This document shows, one piece after another, positions 1-7,592 of a stretch of DNA of 7,828 nt (position 1 is its first letter; every line of letters begins with the position of its first letter). The position numbers were made by a program, and so were the translations under genes. Under the pieces are notes generated by a model. It was given only the letters and a program-made list of their open reading frames with translations, had not been told where the DNA came from and did no database searches. The stretch lies in NCBI GenBank assembly GCA_016212735.1, contig JACRDZ010000125.1, positions 1 through 7,828 of the forward strand, in the 5' to 3' direction. This DNA is from Candidatus Firestoneibacteriota bacterium. GTDB lineage: Bacteria; JACRDZ01.

Positions 1-2
1 AC

Positions 3-1079
3 CTGATGATTGTTAAAGATCAATCATCTTTTATTAAATATCTAAAATCAAGGATAAATAATAATAAAATTTATTTTTTCATTGATGAAGTTCAGAGATT
101 AGAAAATCCTGGACTGTTTTTTAAAGGAATTTATGATTTAAATCTGCCTGTAAAGTTTATATTAAGCGGATCATCTTCATTAGAGATAAAAGCAAAAACC
201 CAGGAGCCGCTTACCGGCAGGAAAAAAATTTTTTATCTTTATCCATTTTCTTTTGAAGAGTTTTTATTTTTAAAAGATGAAAAATTGTTTAAAATAAAAG
301 ATAGCAAAGATTTAAGCCCGTTTGATAAAAAAATGATTAGAAATTATTTGTATGAATTTATGGTCTGGGGTGGTTATCCGGAAGTATGCCTTGAAGAAAA
401 CATTGAAAAAAAGATAAAAACTTCTGAAGAGATATTCAATAGTTATTTAGATAAAGATATCGTAAATTTTTTAAGAATAGAAGATAAAGTGGTTTTTTCA
501 AAAATGGTTAAAATATTAGCTTCTCAGATTGGAAACCTTGTCAATGTAAATGAAATTTCAGGCACACTTGGTATTAAAAATGAAACTGCTAAAAAATATT
601 TAAATGCTTTAGAAGCTACTTTTGTTATCAAGCTTGTTTCCCCTTTTTTCAGAAATATTAGAAAAGAAATAACAAAGATGCCAAAAGTATACTTTATAGA
701 TAATGGCTTATGTAATTTCAGTCTTAAAAGATTTGAAGACTATGAAAAAAGGGAAGATCAGGGTGAAGTTTTAGAAAATTATATTTTTTCACTTCTAATA
801 AAAAAATTAAAGACTTTCGACGACCTATTTTTTTGGCGTACAAAAGACAAAGCAGAAATTGATTTTATTGTTGAAAGAAAAAATTTGCTTCCAATCGAAG
901 TAAAGGCTGTTAAAATAAAAAGACCTATTTTCCCCCGAGCGCTTCTTGGTTTTTCAAAAGACTATCAAATAAAGAAAGCCATTATTGTAAATTTATCGTT
1001 ATCTGAACAAATAGAAAAGAATGGATTAGACATTCACTATGTTTTACCCGAAGAATTAGATAAAATTATCGATTCTTAA
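3..1079 (+). CDS. DUF4143-type AAA ATPase, 5' end cut by window
   Basis: This is the C-terminal part of an AAA_14/DUF4143 ATPase. The frame is open to the left edge and the first Met (base 6) is probably internal, because no Walker A is present; it should lie upstream. Numbering from that Met, Walker B is FFIDEVQ (24-30, D27/E28), sensor 1 is FILSGSSS (51-58), and LTGRK (69-73) leads into the family's YPFSFEEF segment. A winged-helix-like region follows at about 170-210. The C-terminal DUF4143 part carries GEVLENY (253-259), AEIDF with D286, and IEVK with E298/K300, a restriction-nuclease-like D...ExK pattern. The family is widespread, often in accessory regions, and its cellular role is unclear. 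Its location beside a broken KAP NTPase and a toxin-antitoxin pair fits accessory DNA. The family assignment is firm; the function is unknown. Confidence 0.85.
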   Translation: MMIVKDQSSFIKYLKSRINNNKIYFFIDEVQRLENPGLFFKGIYDLNLPVKFILSGSSSLEIKAKTQEPLTGRKKIFYLYPFSFEEFLFLKDEKLFKIKDSKDLSPFDKKMIRNYLYEFMVWGGYPEVCLEENIEKKIKTSEEIFNSYLDKDIVNFLRIEDKVVFSKMVKILASQIGNLVNVNEISGTLGIKNETAKKYLNALEATFVIKLVSPFFRNIRKEITKMPKVYFIDNGLCNFSLKRFEDYEKREDQGEVLENYIFSLLIKKLKTFDDLFFWRTKDKAEIDFIVERKNLLPIEVKAVKIKRPIFPRALLGFSKDYQIKKAIIVNLSLSEQIEKNGLDIHYVLPEELDKIIDS

Positions 1080-1105
1080 AAATATGACAAATCAGCAAAA
1101 AACTC

Positions 1106-1134
1106 TTGACAATTTATAATTCACCTCCAATAAT
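1106..1134 (+). promoter_or_regulatory. sigma70-type promoter for the KAP gene
   Basis: A perfect TTGACA (1106-1111) is followed after 17 nt by AATAAT (1129-1134), which matches 5 of 6 bases of the -10 consensus. Transcription would start near 1141 and leave a leader of about 48 nt before the TTG start codon. The position just after the DUF4143 gene implies that the KAP gene has, or had, its own promoter. This is a sequence match only. AT-rich DNA gives chance -10 boxes, but the full -35 with ideal spacing is less likely by chance. Confidence 0.6.
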
Positions 1135-1174
1135 ATGACTATAACCTGCTACAATATATTTTTCTGAACAAGAG

Positions 1175-1182
1175 AAGGAGGT
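1175..1182 (+). promoter_or_regulatory. strong ribosome binding site deciding a TTG start
   Basis: AAGGAGGT is a near-complete anti-16S match. It lies 6 nt before the TTG codon at 1189, and this spacing picks TTG as the start rather than any later ATG. The conserved N-terminal KAP sequence begins soon after, in the same frame. Confidence 0.8.
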
Positions 1183-1188
1183 TTAAAA

Positions 1189-1842
1189 TTGTCTCAAAGC
1201 AAGCCTGTCTATATTATCAGCGATAAACCTGAAGAGGATTCAAAATATTTTGGTTTTGACGCTTATGCCAAAACTATCGCTGAACTCATTGCATATAAAA
1301 AAAACAAAACTCCTCTTGTTATTGGTATCTATGGCCCATGGGGTTCAGGTAAAACAACTCTTATGGAAACAATCAAAAGCCATTTAAAAAAGATTAAAGA
1401 AAAAAATGACAACAAAACATTTCGAATATGTAAACCTGTATGGTTTGTACCATGGAAATATAAAGAAGAAGATGAAATTCTTGCAGCGCTTATTGAAGAA
1501 ATATTTAAAACAATGCATCGGGATGACTTCTTTAATAACTGTAAAGCCAAAATTGAGGAAATAACAAAAGGGCTTGATAAAACTAAAATTGTTGGTGCTG
1601 TTTCAAAGTTAATAAGTGGCGGCACTATAGATATTAGTGAATTTTTTAAAGAACTGGAATACAAGGAAAAACTTGGTTTTTTTGACACATTTCAAAAATT
1701 TTTTGATAATCTTATCTGGACTTACCTTAATTGGCGTCCGCAAAAATCAAATTGTGAAGCATCGGATGAAAGAAAAGGCGCTCTTGTTATCTTTATCGAT
1801 GATCTTGACAGGTTACTGATAAAGATTGTGAATCATATATAA
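1189..1842 (+). CDS. KAP family P-loop NTPase, N-terminal fragment
   Basis: This 217-residue ORF starts at TTG. It holds the typical KAP opening, FGFDAYAKTIAELI (21-34), then Walker A GPWGSGKT (49-56) and Walker B ending IFIDDLDR (about 201-208), the KAP hallmark where a hydrophobic strand meets DDLDR. No clear membrane segment is visible between them, so this looks like a soluble KAP subtype. Full KAP domains continue well past Walker B with sensor and arginine elements. Here nine residues of unrelated sequence follow before TAA, and the missing part reappears in frame 3. The fragment alone lacks the residues needed to complete the ATPase site, so it is probably inactive if made. Recognition as KAP is strong; the original biological role is inferred. 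Confidence 0.8.
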   Translation: MSQSKPVYIISDKPEEDSKYFGFDAYAKTIAELIAYKKNKTPLVIGIYGPWGSGKTTLMETIKSHLKKIKEKNDNKTFRICKPVWFVPWKYKEEDEILAALIEEIFKTMHRDDFFNNCKAKIEEITKGLDKTKIVGAVSKLISGGTIDISEFFKELEYKEKLGFFDTFQKFFDNLIWTYLNWRPQKSNCEASDERKGALVIFIDDLDRLLIKIVNHI

Positions 1843-2048
1843 AAAATATTATTAAAACTGAAATTAATGAAAAGGATTTACTAATTCATTTACCTGTAAT
1901 TTTATCCGCGACAAAAAGAAACCCCAGAAGATTAAAATGTTTTATAAATTCTCTGAACCTGCAGGAAGGGATTTTTGTTAATAAAAAAATAGATGTTAGT
2001 TTCAGCAATTTGTTATATTGGAACATCCTTGATTATGTATATCCTTAA
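1809..2048 (+). pseudogene. out-of-frame KAP C-terminal remnant
   Basis: Frame 3 between an upstream TGA (1806-1808) and TAA (2046-2048) encodes TDKDCESYIKN, then ILSATKRNPRRLK and CFINSLNLQ (1920-1955 for the core). The NPRRLK-FINSL block is the conserved sensor-2-like motif near the end of KAP NTPase domains. It has no start codon or ribosome binding site of its own, so it belongs to the KAP gene at 1189. Only about 36 residues separate DDLDR from NPRR if the frames are joined, much less than a normal KAP domain. This points to an internal deletion as well as a frame shift. Confidence 0.7.
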
Positions 2049-2078
2049 TCACTTCAGGATTATATAAAAAATAAAGAG

Positions 2079-2768
2079 ATGGTAGAAATAATAAGAAACT
2101 TTGATGTTACTATTGAACAATTAAAACAAATTACTACTGTCAGTAGTATTACGGAAAGTTTTGAAGAAGTAAAAGAAAAAAGAGAAATAGAAAAGGGAAG
2201 GATCATTAAATTTGATGATATGGCTAAAATTCCAGCAGGTAAATTTCTGTATGGTGATAACAAAGAAGAAAAAAATACTGAAAACCCATTTTCAATTGAT
2301 ATCTATCCTGTTACAAATCAGCAATTTGAGGAATTTATTAAAGCTGGCGGTTATAAAAAAGATGAATATTGGAGTGAAAAAGGAAAAAGCTGGAGGGGAA
2401 AAAATAATATTACTAATCCTGCATTTTGGGATGATAAAAAATGGAAAAGACCTGATTATCCGGTAGTAGGAGTAAGTTATTATGAAGCAGAAGCTTATGC
2501 AAAATGGGCAGGGAAAAGACTCCCAACAGAAGTAGAATGGGAAAAAGCCGCGCGCGGTACTAATGGAAATGTGTATCCATGGGGAAATGAATTTGATAAA
2601 GAAAAATGTAATTCTTATGAGTCAGGAATTGGAGAAACAACGCGTGTTACCCGATATCCAAATGGAATAAGCCCTTTTTATTGGTTTTCGTTGTGCCAGG
2701 ACTTTGTAGCTCTTTGCACTTTTACTCTTTTACCCTTTACCGCCGAAGGCGGGCAAAAAATTTTATGA
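2079..2768 (+). CDS. FGE/SUMF1-like domain fragment, truncated
   Basis: The ORF shows a formylglycine-generating-enzyme (FGE-sulfatase) domain from about residue 48. The family features are [12 protein letters not shown] (48-59), [15 protein letters not shown] (73-87), [33 protein letters not shown] (128-160, read as consecutive short motifs) and YPWGN (166-170). After RYPNGISPF (192-200) a real FGE domain continues with a GNVWEW-type stretch and an RGGSW-type core with the catalytic or metal residues. Here the reading frame instead enters repeat DNA and ends after 29 low-information residues, so catalysis is not expected. Residues 1-47 are charged and helical and continue the upstream KAP frame. 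Only a weak purine run precedes the ATG. It is most likely the tail of the broken fusion rather than an independent gene. Confidence 0.75.
   Translation: MVEIIRNFDVTIEQLKQITTVSSITESFEEVKEKREIEKGRIIKFDDMAKIPAGKFLYGDNKEEKNTENPFSIDIYPVTNQQFEEFIKAGGYKKDEYWSEKGKSWRGKNNITNPAFWDDKKWKRPDYPVVGVSYYEAEAYAKWAGKRLPTEVEWEKAARGTNGNVYPWGNEFDKEKCNSYESGIGETTRVTRYPNGISPFYWFSLCQDFVALCTFTLLPFTAEGGQKIL
2702..2741 (+). repeat. degenerate 8-nt tandem repeat
   Basis: Five successive units share a CTTT-centred 7-9 nt pattern: CTTTGTAG, CTCTTTGCA, CTTTTACT, CTTTTACC and CTTTACC. The array starts about 24 nt after the last recognisable FGE codon and runs into a GC hairpin. Its composition differs from both neighbouring genes. 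It looks like a dispersed intergenic repeat that invaded or replaced the FGE 3' end. Confidence 0.6.
2740..2752. repeat. GC-rich hairpin CCGCC-GAA-GGCGG
   Basis: A perfect 5-bp all-GC stem with a 3-nt loop stands out in AT-rich DNA and directly follows the 8-nt array. An A/T run (GCAAAAAATTTT) follows on the plus strand. It could act weakly as a terminator for the broken gene, but the downstream U tract begins only after six A residues. It is more likely part of the repeat unit. Confidence 0.5.
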
Positions 2769-2818
2769 AATAACATAAAAGGTACTTTCAAAAATGGGAA
2801 AAATGATAAAAAAAATGT

Positions 2819-2836
2819 ACCGCAGAGACCGCAGAG
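2819..2836 (+). repeat. direct repeat of ACCGCAGAG, two copies
   Basis: Two perfect adjacent copies of the 9-mer ACCGCAGAG occupy 2819-2827 and 2828-2836. Like the hairpin about 70 nt upstream it is GC-richer than its surroundings. It may mark the other side of the same repeat-derived segment. No gene is visible in 2769-2960. Confidence 0.6.
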
Positions 2837-2897
2837 TTTATTTATTATACCTTATATATACCTTCTGTCAATATTTATTTTTTGATAAAAATATGAA

Positions 2898-2927
2898 TTG
2901 ACAATTAAAATAAGATATGGTAATAAT
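2898..2927 (+). promoter_or_regulatory. promoter of the toxin-antitoxin operon
   Basis: A perfect TTGACA (2898-2903) lies 18 nt before AATAAT (2922-2927), the same -10 variant seen at the KAP promoter. Predicted transcription would begin near 2934, inside the inverted repeat that follows, and give a leader of about 40 nt to the antitoxin start. Confidence 0.6.
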
Positions 2928-2930
2928 AAA

Positions 2931-2953
2931 TAAGATTAGTATTTCTAATCTTA
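2931..2953. promoter_or_regulatory. palindromic operator candidate of the TA operon
   Basis: The two arms, TAAGATTAG (2931-2939) and CTAATCTTA (2945-2953), are perfect reverse complements over 9 bp with a 5-nt centre. The site begins 3 nt after the -10 box and ends 7 nt before the ribosome binding site. AbrB/MazE-fold antitoxins, alone or with toxin, commonly bind palindromes at their own promoters, so autoregulation is the natural reading. As RNA it could also fold into a hairpin in the leader. Confidence 0.6.
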
Positions 2954-2960
2954 ATTTTAT

Positions 2961-2964
2961 GGAG
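2961..2964 (+). promoter_or_regulatory. ribosome binding site selecting the antitoxin ATG
   Basis: GGAG lies 8 nt before the ATG at 2973. An upstream in-frame GTG at 2964 overlaps this element and so is an unlikely start. Confidence 0.65.
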
Positions 2965-2972
2965 TGATAATC

Positions 2973-3215
2973 ATGAAAACACTATTAAGCGCAAGAGGAC
3001 AAATTGTTATACCTAAAAAAATACGAAATTCAATTAAATTAAAAAAGGGGGATGAATTTGAAATAAATATTTCAGATAATACTATAATATTAAAACCAAT
3101 TAAACGTTTTAAAGCTGCTAAATGGCAAGATTATGCTGATATAGGGGAAGGAATAGTGGATTTATATCTTAAGGATAAAAAAACAGAAAAGAGGAAAGAC
3201 GATGTTTGTTCTTGA
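2973..3215 (+). CDS. AbrB/MazE-fold antitoxin (VapB-type)
   Basis: This 80-residue antitoxin belongs to the SpoVT/AbrB swapped-hairpin DNA-binding family. Residues 3-31 carry the family signature TLLSARGQIVIPKKIR followed by LKKGDEFEI. The beta part ends near LKP (40-42). The charged C-terminal tail (about 46-80) would wrap and inhibit the toxin. The ATG at 2973 is preferred to the GTG at 2964, which would add MII and overlap the Shine-Dalgarno GGAG. It overlaps the PIN toxin gene by 14 nt, the typical antitoxin-first order. It probably represses its own promoter through the inverted repeat at 2931-2953, giving conditional cooperativity with toxin. The family is certain; pairing with the toxin is inferred from overlap. 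Confidence 0.88.
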   Translation: MKTLLSARGQIVIPKKIRNSIKLKKGDEFEINISDNTIILKPIKRFKAAKWQDYADIGEGIVDLYLKDKKTEKRKDDVCS

Positions 3216-3615
3216 TAGTTACGCTGTTTTATGTCTTTTTGATAAGAAAAGAAAAATAGAAAATAATACTATTAAAAAATATCTTGAAGAAGCTGAAAAA
3301 GGGAAGATTAAATTATATATTAGTAAAATTAATGAAGGAGAAATATTTTATAAACTTTACAAATATCTGGGAGAACATATTGCTCTTGGATTTCGAGAAG
3401 ATTTGAAATCAGGGATAATACCAATAAACATTATCTCTGTTAATGATAAAACAATTGAAAAAGCATCTGAAATTAAAGCTAAATATCCAATATCATACGC
3501 AGATGCTTTTTGTATAGAACTTGCTTGTGATATGAACCTGCCAATAATAACCGGAGATCCCGAATTTGAGAACATTAAAGGGATAGCTAAAATTACTTGG
3601 ACTAATAAACTCTAA
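3202..3615 (+). CDS. PIN-domain toxin, VapC-type ribonuclease
   Basis: This 137-residue protein has a full-length single PIN domain. The expected acidic metal-binding residues are present: D5 in VLDSYAVL, E47 in INEGEIFY, D101 in SYADAFCIELA and D119 in ITGDPEF. PIN toxins cleave tRNA or rRNA in a Mg2+/Mn2+-dependent way and are held inactive by the co-expressed antitoxin. The start at 3202 lies inside the antitoxin's last codons and follows a GAGGAAAG purine run, so translation is probably coupled. All four acidic positions are intact, so activity is expected. The target RNA cannot be told from sequence. Confidence 0.88.
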   Translation: MFVLDSYAVLCLFDKKRKIENNTIKKYLEEAEKGKIKLYISKINEGEIFYKLYKYLGEHIALGFREDLKSGIIPINIISVNDKTIEKASEIKAKYPISYADAFCIELACDMNLPIITGDPEFENIKGIAKITWTNKL

Positions 3616-3659
3616 TATTACGGGCACTGGTTTATTAACAGCGATTTTATTGGGAGTAA

Positions 3660-4940
<1,281 letters not shown>

Positions 4941-4976
4941 ATTTGACATAACAAGATATTCAATAAGGAGTGGAAA

Positions 4977-5720
4977 ATGACTGATAATTCTTATATTAAA
5001 ATATCTCTTATTTTAATTATATTATTTACTGCTGTAAATCTGCGTGCAGATAATAATCTTAATGAAAATATATTGGGTTCATGGCGGTTTGATGAAAAAA
5101 TATTAAATGCATTAAAAGTAACAACTCTTACATTTAAAACTGATAATAAATTTCTATACGTAATAGAAGAATCTGTAGGTGAAAATAAAGCTCTCTCAAA
5201 CTCAGAAGGAACATATTCTATTAAGGATGATACTATTACTATGGAATATAAATCTTTTGAAGGCAGACCAATGCTCGATAAAGATAGCCAGTCAGAAACA
5301 TTTTATATCCATATAACTAATAACTTGATGGGCTTTCCTGCTTATAAAATAGTTAAATCGAAAAATGATGCTTTAGGTGATACATATTTTACGAAAACAA
5401 ATTCTTTTTCAAAGAACAGTAAATATGCATTTGAAGTAAAACAAACTACTGAAGAAACAATATTTTTGAAATCTGACAGTACTGTTTCGCTTGTCGATGA
5501 AATTTTGAGCACACAGAAGGGTATGGTTAAAAATAAAGAGAGTAAGGTTATTATAGAAAAAACAGGTAAATATAGAAAAGATAAAGATATAATAATCGTA
5601 ACTTTCACAAAAAGCACTATAGATAATAAAACATCTCAAGACAATCCTGAAATTAAAAAATTTAAAATAGTTAAGGAAAAGAATATTGCTTTAATAAATC
5701 CATTTATTAAGGTAAAATGA
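4977..5720 (+). CDS. secreted protein with two lipocalin-like segments
   Basis: This 247-residue protein has an N-terminal signal peptide: K8, then a hydrophobic run ISLILIILFTAV (9-20), then LRA and D25 as a probable signal peptidase I site (A24/D25). There is no lipobox cysteine, so it should be periplasmic or secreted. After GSW (34-36), residues about 46-93 show a strand-rich pattern ending GTYSIKDDTITMEY (78-91), as in lipocalin-like proteins. Residues about 155-210 repeat the layout and end GKYRKDKDIIIVTF (197-210), which suggests an internal duplication. AAGGAG (4965-4970) lies 6 nt before ATG. It sits 36 nt after serS, and its TGA overlaps the ATG of the ABC exporter gene. A link to envelope or lipid handling is inferred from the neighbour only; no ligand can be named. 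Confidence 0.7.
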   Translation: MTDNSYIKISLILIILFTAVNLRADNNLNENILGSWRFDEKILNALKVTTLTFKTDNKFLYVIEESVGENKALSNSEGTYSIKDDTITMEYKSFEGRPMLDKDSQSETFYIHITNNLMGFPAYKIVKSKNDALGDTYFTKTNSFSKNSKYAFEVKQTTEETIFLKSDSTVSLVDEILSTQKGMVKNKESKVIIEKTGKYRKDKDIIIVTFTKSTIDNKTSQDNPEIKKFKIVKEKNIALINPFIKVK

Positions 5721-7588
5721 TGCTGGAGAAATATAAATGCCAATATATGAATATAGCAGATAAACATATGAAATCTTTACGTTATTTATATAAATATATT
5801 AAGAAATATCAAATATTGATTCTTGGTACAATAATATTTTCTCTTATTTTCAGTTTTCTAAGCGCTGCTTTCTTAAGTCTGATTCAACCGCTTTTTGATA
5901 GAATAATATTCTTTTCCAGAGTAGCAAATGCACCTCAATTTACAATAAACACGTCTTCAAAATCCGCAGCTTTGGTATGTTTGTTAAAATATATAAATAG
6001 TTATCTTGACTTTTCTGATCCTATAACAGGACTTATTCAAATTAGTGTATTTATTGCTGTTATTTCCCTGATAAAAGGATTATTTTATTTTTTACAGTAC
6101 TATTTTTCTTCAATGACAGCTCTTTATACAGTTCGGAATCTTCGACAGGATTTATACAATCATTTATGGAAACTTGATCTGGAATATTTTTCTTTTGAGC
6201 ATACAGGATCTTTATTATCACGATTTACTTTTGATCTTTTATCTATAGAACAGGCAATAAGCAAAGGGACTCGCGATCTTGTATTAAACCTGTTTCTTAT
6301 AACAGTATTTCTTTATATCTTATTTGGACTTGATTGGAAACTAACTCTGGTTGTTCTTTTATTCGCACCTTTTATTATACTCCCTATTATTAAAATGGGG
6401 AATAAAATGCGAACTATTACAAAAAAAATTCAGAATAAAATGAGCGATATTACTGTTATTCTGCAGGAAACTATAACCGGAGTTCGTATAGTGCGTGCTT
6501 TTAACATGGAAGAAAGAGAGTTTGATAAATTTAAATATGAAAACAATGAATATCTTAATTTTACAAAAAAAGCTGCTCGTATTACATCTCTCCAGGTTCC
6601 TGTTGTTGAAACAATATTCACTTTAATTGCTATTGGTATTCTTGGATATGGAGCTTCACGCATAATAGAAGACCACCTGACAAGCGGTGAATTTTTTATG
6701 TATTTTGGCACGCTTCTTTCTTTAACCCCGCATATAGGAGTTGTCAGTCGTGTTTATGGTATTTTCCAGTCTGGTATAGCCGGTATGGAAAAAATAATAT
6801 CAATACTGGAAACCGAACCTGCTGTATCCGATGACATAGAACCAATTGAACACACAATAGAAAAAGAAATTTCTTACAACAATATATATCTGTCATACGA
6901 ACCTGAAAAACCTGTTCTGAAAAATCTGAACCTTATTATTAAAAAAGGTGAAATGATTGCAGTTGTTGGACCAAGTGGTGCTGGTAAAACCAGTATGGTG
7001 GATTTATTACCGCGTTTTTATAATCCAACACATGGGAATATACAAATTGATGGGATTGATATTCGTAAAATTTCCTTAAACTGTTTGAGAACTCAGATTG
7101 GAATTGTAACACAGGATACTTTTATGTTTCATGATACAATTGAAAATAACATCCGTTATGGTAAACCAGATGCAGCTCTTGATGAAATTAAGCAAGCAGC
7201 AGAAAAAGCTTTTGCACTGAATTATATAAATAAACTCTCTTTAGGATTTCAAACCGTTGTTGGTGAACGAGGGACACAGCTTTCTGGAGGCGAGCGGCAG
7301 CGGTTGTCCATTGCACGAGTTATATTAAAAAATCCACCGATTCTTATTTTAGATGAAGCAACTTCCAGCCTTGATTCAGAATCTGAGAAAGAGGTGCAAA
7401 AAGCTTTGAACTTTCTTTTTAATAACCGGACTACTATTGTTATAGCACATCGTCTTTCAACTATCCGTAATGCTCAAAGAATTATAATGCTTGATAAAGG
7501 GACTGTTCAGGATATTGGTACGCATGAGGAGCTTATGAAAAGGTCTCTTTTATATAAAGAACTTTATAATCTGCAGTTTATTAAGTAA
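5717..7588 (+). CDS. MsbA-like ABC exporter (fused TMD-NBD)
   Basis: This 623-residue half-transporter would act as an inner-membrane homodimer exporting lipid or a hydrophobic substrate. Six membrane segments are visible, about 32-57, 107-128, 187-205, 210-226, 297-316 and 326-348. The ATPase domain follows from about 385: Walker A GPSGAGKT (418-425), Q-loop Q466, signature LSGGERQR (522-529), Walker B ILILDEA with D546/E547, and switch histidine H578 in IAHRLSTI. All catalytic residues are present, so it should be active. The length and arrangement match MsbA/ABCB lipid flippases, but peptide or drug export cannot be excluded. The ATG overlaps the stop of the secreted-protein gene (ATGA), with AAGGT at 5709-5713; ATG codons at 5720, 5747 and 5768 are alternative starts. 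The first ~30 residues are non-conserved. Confidence 0.93.
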   Translation: MMLEKYKCQYMNIADKHMKSLRYLYKYIKKYQILILGTIIFSLIFSFLSAAFLSLIQPLFDRIIFFSRVANAPQFTINTSSKSAALVCLLKYINSYLDFSDPITGLIQISVFIAVISLIKGLFYFLQYYFSSMTALYTVRNLRQDLYNHLWKLDLEYFSFEHTGSLLSRFTFDLLSIEQAISKGTRDLVLNLFLITVFLYILFGLDWKLTLVVLLFAPFIILPIIKMGNKMRTITKKIQNKMSDITVILQETITGVRIVRAFNMEEREFDKFKYENNEYLNFTKKAARITSLQVPVVETIFTLIAIGILGYGASRIIEDHLTSGEFFMYFGTLLSLTPHIGVVSRVYGIFQSGIAGMEKIISILETEPAVSDDIEPIEHTIEKEISYNNIYLSYEPEKPVLKNLNLIIKKGEMIAVVGPSGAGKTSMVDLLPRFYNPTHGNIQIDGIDIRKISLNCLRTQIGIVTQDTFMFHDTIENNIRYGKPDAALDEIKQAAEKAFALNYINKLSLGFQTVVGERGTQLSGGERQRLSIARVILKNPPILILDEATSSLDSESEKEVQKALNFLFNNRTTIVIAHRLSTIRNAQRIIMLDKGTVQDIGTHEELMKRSLLYKELYNLQFIK

Positions 7589-7592
7589 AATA

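Larger units (their letters stand above)
1189..2768 (+). pseudogene. broken KAP NTPase-FGE fusion gene
   Basis: Three pieces appear to be one former gene. Frame 1 encodes the KAP N-terminus through Walker B (1189 to about 1811). Frame 3 from 1809 encodes the KAP C-terminal region, and the same frame, after one TAA at 2046-2048, enters an FGE-sulfatase domain from about base 2220. No new promoter or good ribosome binding site separates the pieces. The lesions are a frame change with missing sequence at about 1809-1839, the internal TAA, and loss of the FGE C-terminus after about base 2678, where repeat DNA begins. KAP NTPases are STAND-like P-loop ATPases used in signalling and phage defence. 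FGE-like domains are known as fused effector or accessory modules in such proteins. The fusion is inferred from frame continuity. Assembly error could explain one lesion but hardly all three. Confidence 0.75.

Noticed and set aside
1051..1077. Possible terminator hairpin AAGAAT...ATTCTT at the end of the DUF4143 gene
   Set aside because: The stem is almost all A/T with unequal bulges, overlaps coding sequence and has no following T run, so chance pairing is likely.
1329..1688. Minus-strand ORF of 119 codons
   Set aside because: It is a shadow of the KAP coding strand, whose Walker A and KAP motifs are unmistakable.
1806..1846. Programmed frameshift in the KAP gene
   Set aside because: No clear slippery heptamer followed by a stem-loop is seen, and sequence between Walker B and NPRR is missing, so deletion fits better.
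2819..2836. CRISPR-like array
   Set aside because: Only two adjacent 9-nt copies exist, with no spacers, and no cas gene is present.
2964..2972. GTG start for the antitoxin
   Set aside because: It overlaps the GGAG ribosome binding site that serves the ATG at 2973, and the family usually begins close to MKT.
4943..4959. TTGACA as a promoter for the secreted-protein gene
   Set aside because: At 17 nt spacing the -10 position falls on the ribosome binding site, and the nearer GATATT is far too close.
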